A stretch of 64,000 bases of DNA from Gemmatimonadota bacterium. Lineage in GTDB: Bacteria > Gemmatimonadota > Gemmatimonadetes > Longimicrobiales > Gaopeijiaceae. Shown here one piece after another: positions 34,161-42,878 of the stretch. A program made the translations under genes and the position numbers. The number at the start of each line of letters is the position of its first letter. Positions within the stretch are counted from its first letter, which is position 1. The notes under the pieces were generated by a model, which worked only from the letters and a program-made list of their open reading frames with translations, did no database searches and was not told the DNA's origin. Where the stretch lies: the NCBI GenBank assembly GCA_041390105.1, contig JAWKQO010000001.1, forward strand, positions 434,001 to 498,000, written 5' to 3'.

Positions 34161-35196
34161 GCGGCGCACCGGCGGAGTCGACTATCGGCAGACGGGGGTC
34201 GACCTCGACGAGGCGGAGCGCGCCAAAGAGGGGTTGCGCGAGTTGATCGCTCGCACCCGGGACGTGCACACGCTGTCGGAGCTCGGGAGTTTCGGTGGGC
34301 TCTACGCGGTACCCGAGAACATCGAAGCGCCGGTGCTCGTCTCGAGCGCGGACGGCGTGGGCACCAAGCTGAAGGTCGCCTTCGCGACCGGACGCCACGA
34401 CAGCATCGGTCAGGACCTGGTCAACCACTGCGTCAACGACATCCTGGTACAGGGTGCGCGGCCGTTGTTCTTCCTGGACTACCTGGCCACCGGCCGCTTG
34501 GATGCGCGTGTGGTGCAAGACGTAGTGCGAGGAGTGGCACAGGCCTGCCAGGAGAACTCCTGCGCTCTGCTGGGTGGCGAGACGGCGCAGATGCCGGATT
34601 TCTACTCGGCGGGTGAGTACGACCTCGCTGGCTTCATCGTGGGGATCGTTCCGCGCGCTCAGTTGATCGACGGCGGTCGCATCCAGGCCGGGGACCAGTT
34701 GCTGGGTCTGGCTTCCGCAGGGCTGCACACCAACGGCTATTCCCTGGCTCGCCACGTGGCTTTCGAGCGGGCGGGCCTCTCCGTCGACGACCTGCTGCCC
34801 GGGACGGAGGAAACGGTGGGAGCGGCCCTGTTGCGCGTGCATCGCAGCTACCGCGTCGCGCTGCTTCCGGAGGTGGAGCGCGGCACGCTGAAGGGGTTGG
34901 CCCACATCACGGGTGGCGGCATCCCCGGCAACCTGCCGCGGGTCCTGCCGGCGGGTCTCGGCGCACAGGTCGATTCGACCACCTGGCGGGTTCCCCACCT
35001 GTTCGAGTGGCTGGAGGCCGAGGGCGGCATCGATCGGGCCGAGATGTTCCGGGTCTTCAACATGGGCGTCGGGATGATCGCCGTCGTGGGACAAGACGAT
35101 GTGGAAGCCGTGTCGGAGCGCCTGCGGGCTGCGGGGGAGGACGTCTGGGTCTGCGGATCGGTGGTGGAGGGCTCGGGCGTAGAGATCGTCCCATGA
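34150..35196 (+). CDS. purM: Phosphoribosylformylglycinamidine cyclo-ligase (AIR synthetase)
   Basis: Fifth step of purine synthesis: ATP-dependent ring closure of FGAM to AIR. The 348 residues show the usual N-terminal DYRQTGVDLDEAERAKE, the glycine/Asp motif SSADGVGTKLKVAF, the HDSIGQDLVNHCVNDILVQGA segment, GGETAQMPDFY, and a C-terminal ITGGGIPGNLPRVLP and FNMGVGMI. The length is normal. The ATG lies inside the last codons of the PfkB gene (11-base overlap), and the stop overlaps the next ATG by 4 bases. No other pur genes are in the window. Confidence 0.96.
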   Translation: MQSERRTGGVDYRQTGVDLDEAERAKEGLRELIARTRDVHTLSELGSFGGLYAVPENIEAPVLVSSADGVGTKLKVAFATGRHDSIGQDLVNHCVNDILVQGARPLFFLDYLATGRLDARVVQDVVRGVAQACQENSCALLGGETAQMPDFYSAGEYDLAGFIVGIVPRAQLIDGGRIQAGDQLLGLASAGLHTNGYSLARHVAFERAGLSVDDLLPGTEETVGAALLRVHRSYRVALLPEVERGTLKGLAHITGGGIPGNLPRVLPAGLGAQVDSTTWRVPHLFEWLEAEGGIDRAEMFRVFNMGVGMIAVVGQDDVEAVSERLRAAGEDVWVCGSVVEGSGVEIVP

Positions 35197-36152
35197 TCCG
35201 CGCCGTCTGGCACCGGGCGGCCCCGGGTGCTCTGGCGCTGTGGCTGGTCGTGGGTGGCGCGCCTGCTCCGCTGGTCGCGCAATCGGGCGCACCGGCTCTG
35301 GTCGCCCGCTGCAGCGGAGGCGATGCCGGCCTGGCGCCGGCGTGCGGAGATGCGGTGCTCGGAGCCATGGGACTGGGCCTGGGAAGCAGCCTCCTGATGA
35401 GCGGGGGCGCCGTGGTTCCGGTCCCCCCCAACACGCTGGGCCGGCGGGTGCCCCAGGGGGGCCCTCGCGCGTCGCTCTCCCTGCGCCTCCTGGCCGCCAC
35501 GGTCTCGACGGTGAGGATGGGGGAGGGAGCCCAACCAGCCGCGCCCCTCGAGGAGACCGGTTGGGGGTTCCGCGCTGCTGTGGCCGCCGGCGTCTTCGAC
35601 GGGCTGCGGCCCATTCCGAGCGTCGGAGGCCTCTTCTCGCTCGACCTCTTCGCCACGGTCGACCACCTGGGTGTGGCGTCCGCGGCGGTTCGGGAAGGAG
35701 GGTGGGCCTGGGGTGGTGGGGCCCGCCTGGGATTGCTGCGGGAGTCGTTCACCACGCCGGGAGTGGCGGTGGATCTGGCAACCTCGCGCACGGGGAAGCT
35801 GAGGCTGCAGTCGGGGGCCACCGATCCGGTCACTGTCGGCGTGCGCGCCCACTCGCTTCGGGTCTCCGTGGGCAAGGACTTGCTCGGAGTGGGTGCGGTC
35901 GGCGGCGTCGGGCGCGACTGGTCGCGCATGGACGTCGAGTTGCAGCTGCCCGGGGCGCAGCCGGCACAAGGCTCCATCGACACGTCACGGGACGTCGCCT
36001 TTCTGGGCGCCACGCTCAACTACCTGGTGGCGCAGCTCTCGGCGGAGGTGGGTTGGGCGGGTGGGATCAACCCCCCCGGGGTGCCCTCCACGATCATCAA
36101 TCCCTCGCGCGAGCGTCTCTTCGGTTCGTTCGCGGTTCGCCTGATCTACTAG
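35193..36152 (+). CDS. Probable outer-membrane beta-barrel protein, unknown function
   Basis: This 319-residue protein is not from a family I can name. It has a Sec signal (about residues 1-30, ending PLVAQ). The remainder is rich in Gly, Ala, Val and alternating hydrophobic residues, with aromatic or Tyr residues at strand ends, ending FGSFAVRLIY; this terminal pattern is typical of outer-membrane barrels. Two Cys (about residues 40 and 51) lie near the N-terminus of the mature protein and could form a disulfide. The ATG overlaps the purM stop by 4 bases; ribD follows after 7 bases. Confidence 0.7.
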   Translation: MIRAVWHRAAPGALALWLVVGGAPAPLVAQSGAPALVARCSGGDAGLAPACGDAVLGAMGLGLGSSLLMSGGAVVPVPPNTLGRRVPQGGPRASLSLRLLAATVSTVRMGEGAQPAAPLEETGWGFRAAVAAGVFDGLRPIPSVGGLFSLDLFATVDHLGVASAAVREGGWAWGGGARLGLLRESFTTPGVAVDLATSRTGKLRLQSGATDPVTVGVRAHSLRVSVGKDLLGVGAVGGVGRDWSRMDVELQLPGAQPAQGSIDTSRDVAFLGATLNYLVAQLSAEVGWAGGINPPGVPSTIINPSRERLFGSFAVRLIY

Positions 36153-36159
36153 CGCGGGT

Positions 36160-37263
36160 GTGGTGGACCTCCTGACCCCCCTGGACCGGCGCTTCCTTGC
36201 CCGGTCCCTCGAGCTCGGGAGACGGGGCTGGGGGCGGGTGCAGCCGAATCCGATGGTCGGCTGTGTCCTGGTCCGGGACGGCGTGGTGGTCGCTGAGGGG
36301 TGGCATGCCGAGTACGGCGGGCCGCACGCCGAGCGGGTGGCGCTCGACCAGGCCGGCGCGGCGGCGGCGGGGTCGGTCGCCTACGTCAGCCTGGAACCGT
36401 GCGCGCACACGGGGAAGACGCCGCCCTGTGCCGATGCGTTGGTCGCTGCGGGGGTGACGCGCGTGGTGTACGGGGCAGCCGATCCAGGGCGAGACTCCGG
36501 CGGCGGCGCCCGTCGGCTCGCCGAAGCGGGGATCGAGGTCGTGGGTCCGCTTCTCTCGGAATCCCAGGCGCGACAGGAGAACCCCGCCTTCTTTCATCGC
36601 CACCGGGGCCAGGGTCCCTACCTGGCGCTGAAGCTGGCCGTCAGCCTCGACGGGCGAATCTCTGCGCGGACGGGGCAGTCCTCGGTCGTGACCGGACCCG
36701 CGTCCCACGAAGAGGTCCACCGGCTTCGGGCTGGCCACGACGCCATCGTCGTGGGGAGCGAGACTGCCTTGATCGACGATCCGCGCCTGACGGTGCGTCA
36801 GGGGGGCATTCACGCCCGGGTCCCCCCCGCGCGCGTGGTGTTGGATACGACCTTGCGGCTTCCGCTGCAGGCGCGGCTGTTCGAAGACGTGGGCCACGCG
36901 CCGCTACACCTGTTCACTTCGCCGACCGCCGACCCAGGCCGTGAAGGGGCGCTTCTTGAACGAGGGGCGATCGTGCACCGGGTGGCGGCCGGCTCTTCCG
37001 GTCTGGACCTGGATGCGGTGCTCGACCGCTGTGTCGGCCTCGGGTTCACGTCGCTCCTGGTGGAGGGGGGCGCGCGGTTGGCGTCCTCCTTGCTCCGTGA
37101 CCGGAGGGTCCACCGGCTCTATCTGTTCACAGCGCCTCGCTTCCTGGGACCGGATGCACCGGAGGCCTTTCCGGGTGGCGGACCGGTGGGGACCTGGCGT
37201 CGAGTGGGACCGGCCCGCCTCTTCGTGGAGGACCTGCTGACGATCCTTGAACCCGAGGGCTGA
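36160..37263 (+). CDS. ribD: Bifunctional riboflavin deaminase/reductase RibD
   Basis: Catalyses deamination of the GTP cyclohydrolase II product and reduction of its ribosyl side chain. The 367-residue protein has a zinc deaminase domain (1 to about 145) with PNPMVGCVLV, the HAE motif and PCAHTGKTPPCADAL. An NADPH reductase domain (about 150-367) carries LALKLAVSLDGRI, GSETALIDDPRLTVR and LLVEGGARLASSLL. It starts the rib operon (ribD-ribE-ribBA-ribH-nusB) with a GTG and ends 1 base into ribE. There is no FMN riboswitch upstream; the gap to the previous gene is only 7 bases. Confidence 0.95.
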   Translation: MVDLLTPLDRRFLARSLELGRRGWGRVQPNPMVGCVLVRDGVVVAEGWHAEYGGPHAERVALDQAGAAAAGSVAYVSLEPCAHTGKTPPCADALVAAGVTRVVYGAADPGRDSGGGARRLAEAGIEVVGPLLSESQARQENPAFFHRHRGQGPYLALKLAVSLDGRISARTGQSSVVTGPASHEEVHRLRAGHDAIVVGSETALIDDPRLTVRQGGIHARVPPARVVLDTTLRLPLQARLFEDVGHAPLHLFTSPTADPGREGALLERGAIVHRVAAGSSGLDLDAVLDRCVGLGFTSLLVEGGARLASSLLRDRRVHRLYLFTAPRFLGPDAPEAFPGGGPVGTWRRVGPARLFVEDLLTILEPEG

Positions 37264-37925
37264 TGTTCACCGGCATCGTCGAGACACAGGGTATCATCCG
37301 TGACGCACGAGCGCGTGGCGAGGGCCTCAGCTTCACCATTGAGGCACCGGACCTGACGCAGGCACTGTCCCAAGGGGACTCGGTGGCGGTCGATGGGACG
37401 TGCCTGACCGTAGAGGACCTGCAGCCTGGCGCGTTCGTGGTCACGGCGGTCGCAGCGACGCTGGCGCGCACCGTGGCAGGCGTCTACCGAGTGGGCAGCA
37501 CGGTGAACCTGGAGCGGGCCGCCCGTGTCGGGGACCGCCTGGATGGCCATCTCGTACAGGGGCACGTGGACGGCACCGGCGTCCTGGTGTCCAGTAGCGG
37601 CGGCGTCTCCGATCGGCTTCTGCGGTTCCAGATTCCGGCGACGGTGTGGAGCCAGACGGTGCCTCAGGGGTCGATCGCCATCAACGGCGTGAGCTTGACC
37701 GTCCAGGCCATGCAGGAGCCCGATGGGGTCGCCATCGCGATCATCCCCTACACCTGGGACCACACCAACCTCGGACGTCTGGAGCCGGGGGATGCGGTCA
37801 ATGTGGAGGGGGACCTGATCGCGAAGTACGTGGGTAGGATGCTCGCCCCGCACCTTGGGGGGGCCGCGAACGCGACGGTTCCCAGCCCCCAGCGCGCGGG
37901 CGGCTCCGGAGAAGGAGAACGGTGA
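37263..37925 (+). CDS. ribE: Riboflavin synthase alpha chain
   Basis: Dismutates two molecules of 6,7-dimethyl-8-ribityllumazine to riboflavin. The 220-residue protein has two similar lumazine-binding beta-barrels: MFTGIVETQG ... SVAVDGTCLTV and GHLVQGHVDGTG ... SIAINGVSLTV, then IIPYTWDHTNLG and a final helix for trimer formation. The last about 20 residues (rich in Pro, Ser and Gly) extend beyond the usual end. The ATG shares one base with the ribD stop and the stop overlaps ribBA by 4 bases. Confidence 0.95.
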   Translation: MFTGIVETQGIIRDARARGEGLSFTIEAPDLTQALSQGDSVAVDGTCLTVEDLQPGAFVVTAVAATLARTVAGVYRVGSTVNLERAARVGDRLDGHLVQGHVDGTGVLVSSSGGVSDRLLRFQIPATVWSQTVPQGSIAINGVSLTVQAMQEPDGVAIAIIPYTWDHTNLGRLEPGDAVNVEGDLIAKYVGRMLAPHLGGAANATVPSPQRAGGSGEGER

Positions 37926-39127
37926 GCACTCCCTTCAGCACGGTCGAGGACGCGGTCGCGGCGTTTGCCGAAGGCCGCATGGTGATCGTCGCCGACGACG
38001 AGAGTCGCGAGAACGAGGGCGACCTGGTTGTCGCCGCGGAGCTGGTCACGGCCGAGTCCGTGAACTTCATGGCCCAGCACGGGCGCGGGCTCATCTGCGT
38101 GGCGATGTCCCCCGAGCGAGCCGACGAGCTGTCTCTTCCGTTGATGACGGACACGAACACGGACCCGCAACGGACCGCCTTCACGGTGTCGGTGGATGCA
38201 CATCTGCGCTTCGGTGTCACGACCGGGATCAGCGCCCAGGACCGCGCGCAGACCATCCGACTGCTGGCGGACCCGGTAGCCCGGCCCGAGGACTTCCGTC
38301 GACCCGGGCACGTGTTTCCCCTGCGTGCTCAGCCTGGTGGCGTTCTGCGTCGCGTGGGTCAAACGGAGGCTGCCGTGGATCTGGCGCGCCTGGCCGGCCT
38401 TCGCCCCGTAGGGGTGATCTGCGAGATCCTCAACATCGACGGGACGATGGCGCGCCGACCCCAGCTCGAGGTTGTCGCCAGGGAGCACGGCCTGCCCTTC
38501 ATCACGGTGGCCCAGCTCGTCGCGTATCGCTTGGGGAAGGAGCGCCTGGTCCGCAGGATTGCGGAGGCTGAGCTGCCGACCCCGCACGGGTCCTTCCGGA
38601 TCATCGGGTACACGAACGTGATCGACGAACGGGAGCACGTGGCCCTCGTGCGTGGGGACATCGAGGGCAAGCCCGATGTCCTGGTGCGTATGCATTCCGA
38701 GTGTTTGACGGGGGATGTGTTCGGGTCGCTGCGTTGTGACTGCGGTCAGCAGCTCGACGCCGCCATGGCCCAGATCGCCGAGGCCGGTGCCGGCGCCATC
38801 GTGTACCTGCGTCAGGAAGGCCGGGGGATCGGACTGGGAAACAAGCTCCGGGCCTACCATCTGCAGGATCGGGGGCGCGATACCGTGGAGGCGAATGAGG
38901 AGTTGGGGTTCGCGCCCGATCTGCGGGACTACGGAATCGGTGCCCAGATCCTGCTGGACCTGGGGCTCAGCTCGATCCGGATCCTGACCAACAACCCCAA
39001 GAAGATCGTCGGGCTCGAAGGCTATGGTCTGCACGTGTCCGGACGCGAGCCACTCCGCGTGCCTCCTGGTGCCTTCAATCGCGGGTACCTGGAGGTCAAG
39101 CGGTCCAAGCTCGGCCACCTTCTTTGA
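37922..39127 (+). CDS. ribBA: Bifunctional DHBP synthase / GTP cyclohydrolase II
   Basis: Supplies both riboflavin precursors. Residues 1 to about 200 form 3,4-dihydroxy-2-butanone-4-phosphate synthase (ADDESRENEGDLVVAAE acidic motif, TTGISAQDRAQTI). Residues about 205-401 form GTP cyclohydrolase II with the zinc cysteines in ECLTGDVFGSLRCDCGQQ and the RQEGRGIGLGNKLRAY loop and YGIGAQIL. Both active sites look intact. GTG start in a GTGA overlap with ribE. The order ribD-ribE-ribBA-ribH is the classical operon order. Confidence 0.96.
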   Translation: MSTPFSTVEDAVAAFAEGRMVIVADDESRENEGDLVVAAELVTAESVNFMAQHGRGLICVAMSPERADELSLPLMTDTNTDPQRTAFTVSVDAHLRFGVTTGISAQDRAQTIRLLADPVARPEDFRRPGHVFPLRAQPGGVLRRVGQTEAAVDLARLAGLRPVGVICEILNIDGTMARRPQLEVVAREHGLPFITVAQLVAYRLGKERLVRRIAEAELPTPHGSFRIIGYTNVIDEREHVALVRGDIEGKPDVLVRMHSECLTGDVFGSLRCDCGQQLDAAMAQIAEAGAGAIVYLRQEGRGIGLGNKLRAYHLQDRGRDTVEANEELGFAPDLRDYGIGAQILLDLGLSSIRILTNNPKKIVGLEGYGLHVSGREPLRVPPGAFNRGYLEVKRSKLGHLL

Positions 39128-39141
39128 GACAAGGACGACCT

Positions 39142-39612
39142 GTGGAGTTCGTCGGGAATCTGGACGGTAAGGGGAGGCGCTTCGCCATTGTGGCCTCGCG
39201 CTTCAACAGCCTCATCACGGACTCGCTGGTGGAAGGGGCCCGCGACGCGCTCACGCGACACGGCACCGCTGCGGACGCCATCGACCTGATTCGGGTACCG
39301 GGGGCCTGGGAGTTGCCCGGAGCGGTTGCGCGGGTGTTGGAGCGAGGCGGTTACGCTGCGGTCATCGCGCTCGGTTGCGTGATTCGCGGGGCGACACCCC
39401 ACTTCGACTACGTCGCCGGAGAGGCTTCGCGGGGCTTGGGGACGCTGGCGCGCGAGTCTGCCGTGCCGGTCCTGTTCGGCGTGCTGACCACCAACACTTT
39501 GGAGCAGGCCTTGGAGCGAGCCGGAAGCAAGGCCGGGAACAAGGGGTGGGACGCCGCCCTGGCCGCCTTGGAGATGGTCGGCGTGTACGACGCGCTCGCG
39601 AGCGACACGTGA
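39142..39612 (+). CDS. ribH: 6,7-dimethyl-8-ribityllumazine synthase
   Basis: Penultimate riboflavin enzyme; condenses the RibA/D product with the butanone phosphate and usually assembles into 60-mer capsids or pentamers. The 156 residues include IVASRFNSLITDSLVEGA, VPGAWELPGAV, ALGCVIRGATPHFDYV with the catalytic His, and VLTTNTLEQALERAGSKAGNKG. GTG 39142 is preferred because AAGGA lies 6 bases upstream. A TTG at 39124 overlapping the ribBA stop would add six residues and cannot be excluded. Confidence 0.95.
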   Translation: MEFVGNLDGKGRRFAIVASRFNSLITDSLVEGARDALTRHGTAADAIDLIRVPGAWELPGAVARVLERGGYAAVIALGCVIRGATPHFDYVAGEASRGLGTLARESAVPVLFGVLTTNTLEQALERAGSKAGNKGWDAALAALEMVGVYDALASDT

Positions 39613-40061
39613 GCGGAGTTGAGCGCACCATCCATCTGGAACGGAGCCGAGCCCGGGCGTGGGCGGTGCAGGTGCTCTACCAGTGGGAGATGTCGGGCGA
39701 GGGCTCACCCGAGACCATGCTCCGACAGACGTTGGGCAAGCGTCTGGTGGGGGTCACCCGGATTCCCTACCTGCGTCGCCTGATCGAGACGTATGGGGCC
39801 CACCGGGCGGAGGTTGACGCCGCCATCACGGGAGCCCTCAAGAACTGGCGGCTCGAGCGCCTCGCCGCACTCGATCGATCCATCCTCCGCGTGGCGGCCA
39901 CCGAGGTCCTGCTCATCGAGGAGGTGCCTCGCACCGTTGCGATCCATGAGGCGGTCTTGCTTGCCGAGCGCTATGGCGGTGCGGACTCACCCCCGTTCGT
40001 CAACGGCGTACTCGAGGCACTGGAGCGGGTACCGCCCCGAGGAAGCGCGCGGGTCCCTTGA
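39609..40061 (+). CDS. nusB: Transcription antitermination protein NusB
   Basis: This 150-residue all-helical protein binds boxA of rRNA leaders with NusE (S10). It has RSRARAWAVQVLYQWEMSG at the start, a central helix pair and the C-terminal RVAATEVLLIEEVPRTVAIHEAVLLAERYGGADSPPFVNGVL signature region. The order ribH-nusB is common in many bacteria. GTG start in a GTGA overlap with ribH; its stop overlaps the TTG of the glycosyltransferase. Confidence 0.93.
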   Translation: MSGVERTIHLERSRARAWAVQVLYQWEMSGEGSPETMLRQTLGKRLVGVTRIPYLRRLIETYGAHRAEVDAAITGALKNWRLERLAALDRSILRVAATEVLLIEEVPRTVAIHEAVLLAERYGGADSPPFVNGVLEALERVPPRGSARVP

Positions 40062-41176
40062 GGATCCTGGTCCTCAACTGGCTGGATCGAGAGAACCCGC
40101 AGGCGGGAGGGGCAGAGCTCCATCTGCACGAGACGTTCGGCAGGATCGTGCGGAGTGGGCACGCCGTGGATCTGCTGTGTTCGGGTTGGCAAGGAGCGCC
40201 GCAGCACGCCGAGCTCGACGGCATACAGGTTCATCGAGTGGGTGGTCGGTACTCGCACGCGGTGCAAGCTCCGCGCGTTGCGCGGGCGCTGCTGCGCAAG
40301 CACCGACCCGACATCATCGTCGAGGACCTCAACAAGATCCCGTTGTTCGCTCCCCTGTGGAGCAGCGTCCCGGTGCTCCTTCTGGTCCACCACCTGTTCG
40401 GCGGTACGGCGTTCGCGGAGGCGAGCCTTCCCCTGGCTTTGATGACCTGGTTGTTCGAGCGTCCGATCCCGACGGTCTACCGGAAGGTCCCCACGGTGGT
40501 GGTGTCGGAAAGCACGCGCTCAGACCTGCTGGCTCGGGGGATGAGCGCAACGCGTATGCGCGTCGTGCCCAACGGGCTGGACCATGCGCTCTATCGTCCG
40601 GCGGCTCCCGAGCAACGCTATGCCCAGCCCACCCTGCTCAGTCTCGGCCGCGTCAAGCGCTACAAACGCATCGAGCTGACCCTGGAGGCACTGGTCCGCG
40701 TGCGGGAGCGTGTCCCGGACGCGAGATTGCTGGTGGCCGGCACGGGCGACCACGAGCCAGCCCTGCGGAAGCACGCGATCGGACTGGGGTTGGGGAACGC
40801 TGTCGAGTTCCTCGGGTTTGTCTCCGAGGCACGGAAGGTGGAGCTCCTGCAACGAAGCTGGGTGCACGTCTTTACGTCGCCGAAGGAGGGGTGGGGGCTC
40901 ACCAACCTCGAGGCGGCAGCCTGCGGGACACCGTCGATCGCCAGTGACTCGCCGGGCTTGCGCGAGTCGGTGCTGGACGGGCGCACCGGGTGGCTGGTTC
41001 CACACGGTGACGTCGAGGCCTTGGCCGACGCATGTGTGAGTGCGCTGCAGGACCCGCTGGAGCTGGCGCGGGCTGGGGCGCGTGCCACCGAATTTGCTGC
41101 GCAATTCACCTGGGAGCGTACGGCGGCGGAGATGGAGCAGGCGCTCCTCGGCGCTGCCGGGCGGCTCACAGTCTAG
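40058..41176 (+). CDS. Glycosyltransferase family 4
   Basis: This 372-residue GT-B fold enzyme begins with ILVLNWLDRENPQAGGAELHLHE, the UDP/GDP-sugar GT4 opening. The C-terminal half has LLSLGRVKRYKRIELTLEAL, RLLVAGTGDHE and the nucleotide-sugar E-x7-E motif in SPKEGWGLTNLEAAACG. The sugar and acceptor are unknown; similar proteins act on cell-surface glycans or lipids. The start is TTG in a TTGA overlap with nusB. The ribosome-associated raiA gene follows after 13 bases, so it may be only a passenger in this housekeeping unit. Confidence 0.88.
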   Translation: MRILVLNWLDRENPQAGGAELHLHETFGRIVRSGHAVDLLCSGWQGAPQHAELDGIQVHRVGGRYSHAVQAPRVARALLRKHRPDIIVEDLNKIPLFAPLWSSVPVLLLVHHLFGGTAFAEASLPLALMTWLFERPIPTVYRKVPTVVVSESTRSDLLARGMSATRMRVVPNGLDHALYRPAAPEQRYAQPTLLSLGRVKRYKRIELTLEALVRVRERVPDARLLVAGTGDHEPALRKHAIGLGLGNAVEFLGFVSEARKVELLQRSWVHVFTSPKEGWGLTNLEAAACGTPSIASDSPGLRESVLDGRTGWLVPHGDVEALADACVSALQDPLELARAGARATEFAAQFTWERTAAEMEQALLGAAGRLTV

Positions 41177-41189
41177 AATCGGAGGACAG

Positions 41190-41504
41190 ATGCAGGTACG
41201 GATGACGGCTCGTCAGTGCGAAGTGCCCGAGGAGGCCAAGCAGCGTGCGGAGAGCCGATTGCTGAAGCTCCAGCGCTTCGAGCCCCGCCTCAGTTCCGGA
41301 GAGCTGGTGTTCACTGAGGAGCGGCACGTGCGCCGGGTGGAGGCGGTGCTGAGCGTGGATGGGGCCGAGCCGGTGATCGCCAAGGGAGAGGCTACGGAGT
41401 TCGTCGACGCCGTGGATCGACTGAGCGAGCGTCTGAACCGCACGCTGCGCAGACGCCGCGGTGCCAAGACCGAGCATCGATCACGGGGAGACGGACAGGG
41501 GTGA
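41190..41504 (+). CDS. hpf: Ribosome hibernation promoting factor, short form
   Basis: This 104-residue RaiA/HPF-fold protein (VRMTARQCEVPEEAKQRAESRLLKLQRF ... AVLSVDGAEPVIAKGEATEFVDAVDRLSERLNR) stabilises inactive ribosomes. It is the short form without the C-terminal dimerisation domain found in long HPF. GGAGG lies 4 bases upstream of the ATG. It sits directly before hprK and the PTS genes, as hpf precedes ptsN/hprK in the rpoN region of many proteobacteria. The GTGA overlap suggests coupling with hprK. Confidence 0.88.
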   Translation: MQVRMTARQCEVPEEAKQRAESRLLKLQRFEPRLSSGELVFTEERHVRRVEAVLSVDGAEPVIAKGEATEFVDAVDRLSERLNRTLRRRRGAKTEHRSRGDGQG

Positions 41505-42463
41505 CCACCGGGTTGACCGTCCAGGAGCTGGTGCGGGTCAAGCAGGCCAGCCTCGAGCTGCAGCAGTTGAATCCGGGCGTGTCTCTGGAGCGTCCCGTCA
41601 CGGACCCCGACGTAGGAGGGCCGGGACTGGCACTGGCGGGATTCGTCGACCGCTTTCCGGCCGAGCGTCTTCAGGTCTTCGGCGAGACCGAGATGACCTA
41701 TCTGGAGACTCTCCCGACGGACCTCGCCACCGAGCGTGTGGCCGAGTTGTTCCGCCTGGGCGTTCCGGCCGCATTCGTCAGCAAGGGGTTGCAGTTCCCG
41801 CAACCCTTCCTCGATGCCGCGACGCGCTGCGGGGTCCCGGTACTGGGCTCGACGCGCCCCACGCGGGACGTCTTTCGGGTGCTGGCTCCCTTTGTCGAAG
41901 ATCGGCTGGCTCCCACCGAGGCGCTACACGGCTCTCTGGCCGACGTGTATGGCGTCGGCGTGCTCTTCACGGGAGAATCGGGGATCGGCAAATCGGAATG
42001 CGTGTTGGATCTCGTCGAGCGCGGGCACCGACTGGTGGCGGACGACGTGGTCCTGGCCACGCGTCGTGCCAGGAACGTCGTGCTCGGCAGGGGGCACGAA
42101 CGCCAACGCCACCACATGGAGATTCGCGGAGTCGGCATCATCGACGTGCGTGCCCTTTTCGGGATCCGTGCGATCCGCCTCCAGAAGCGCATCGAGCTGA
42201 TCGTGAATCTCGTCACCTGGGACGCAACCCACACCTTCGACCGCACCGGACTGCAACGGGGGGAGCGCACCATCCTGGGGGTATCCATCCCCGAGATCAC
42301 CATCCCTCTCAATCCGGGCAAGAACATCACCGTGGTCAGCGAGGTCGTGGCCATGAACCACCTGCTGCGCTACTCCGGTGTCGATTCGGCCCAGGACTTC
42401 GACCGGCGATTGCGGGAAGCCATGGCACCCGCGCGGGAATACCTGGAAGAAGACGATGAGTGA
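41501..42463 (+). CDS. hprK: HPr kinase/phosphorylase
   Basis: Phosphorylates and dephosphorylates a regulatory serine on HPr. The 320 residues include an N-terminal domain (1 to about 130) and the kinase domain with Walker A GESGIGKS at 158-165, LVADDVVL and the HprK signature HHMEIRGVGIIDVRALFG. The C-terminal EITIPLNPGKN region follows. Its substrate HPr is encoded 2.3 kb downstream, and that HPr has a Ser exactly 31 residues after the catalytic His, as in HprK-regulated HPr. GTG start in a 4-base overlap with hpf. Confidence 0.95.
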   Translation: MTTGLTVQELVRVKQASLELQQLNPGVSLERPVTDPDVGGPGLALAGFVDRFPAERLQVFGETEMTYLETLPTDLATERVAELFRLGVPAAFVSKGLQFPQPFLDAATRCGVPVLGSTRPTRDVFRVLAPFVEDRLAPTEALHGSLADVYGVGVLFTGESGIGKSECVLDLVERGHRLVADDVVLATRRARNVVLGRGHERQRHHMEIRGVGIIDVRALFGIRAIRLQKRIELIVNLVTWDATHTFDRTGLQRGERTILGVSIPEITIPLNPGKNITVVSEVVAMNHLLRYSGVDSAQDFDRRLREAMAPAREYLEEDDE

Positions 42464-42878
42464 GACCGGTGCCCAGGTGCACGGCGTCGTCTTCGCCCAC
42501 GGCCGCGTGGCCGAGGCGCTCGTGCGCGCGGTGGAGGACATCACGGGGATTCGCGGCGCCCTGTCGCCCTTGAGCAACGAGCAGATCGCACCGGAGGTGA
42601 TGGGGGAGCGTCTGCTGGCGGCTGCGGGCGAGGGCCCGACGATCATCTTCACCGACCTGCGCAGCTCGAGCTGCTCCGTCGTGGCCCGTCGTGTGGCCAC
42701 GGCCAGCGGGCGCTGGGCGATCGTCTGCGGCGCCAACCTGCCGATGCTCCTCGATTTCGTCTTTCATCGCGAGCTCGGTCTGGAGGAGTTGGTGTCACGC
42801 CTCGTTGAACGGGGCAAGGAAGGGGTCATGGCTGTCCTGGAGCCCGAGGCTCGTGGCGATCGTACTGATCCGCGTTGA
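42456..42878 (+). CDS. PTS mannose-family EIIA component
   Basis: This 140-residue EIIA-Man/Sor type protein takes phosphate from HPr on His15 in VVFAHGRVAEAL. The central SNEQIAPEVM and IIFTDLRSSSCSVVARR segments match the family's TDxxGGSP region, except that the usual Gly-Gly is replaced by Arg-Ser-Ser. It overlaps hprK by 8 bases and EIIB by 26 bases. It may deliver phosphate to EIIB for sugar transport or act mainly as a regulatory switch. Confidence 0.87.
   Translation: MSETGAQVHGVVFAHGRVAEALVRAVEDITGIRGALSPLSNEQIAPEVMGERLLAAAGEGPTIIFTDLRSSSCSVVARRVATASGRWAIVCGANLPMLLDFVFHRELGLEELVSRLVERGKEGVMAVLEPEARGDRTDPR

Noticed and set aside
36100..36160. FMN riboswitch before the riboflavin operon
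   Set aside because: Only 7 bases separate ribD from the previous gene and none of the conserved RFN segments is visible upstream.
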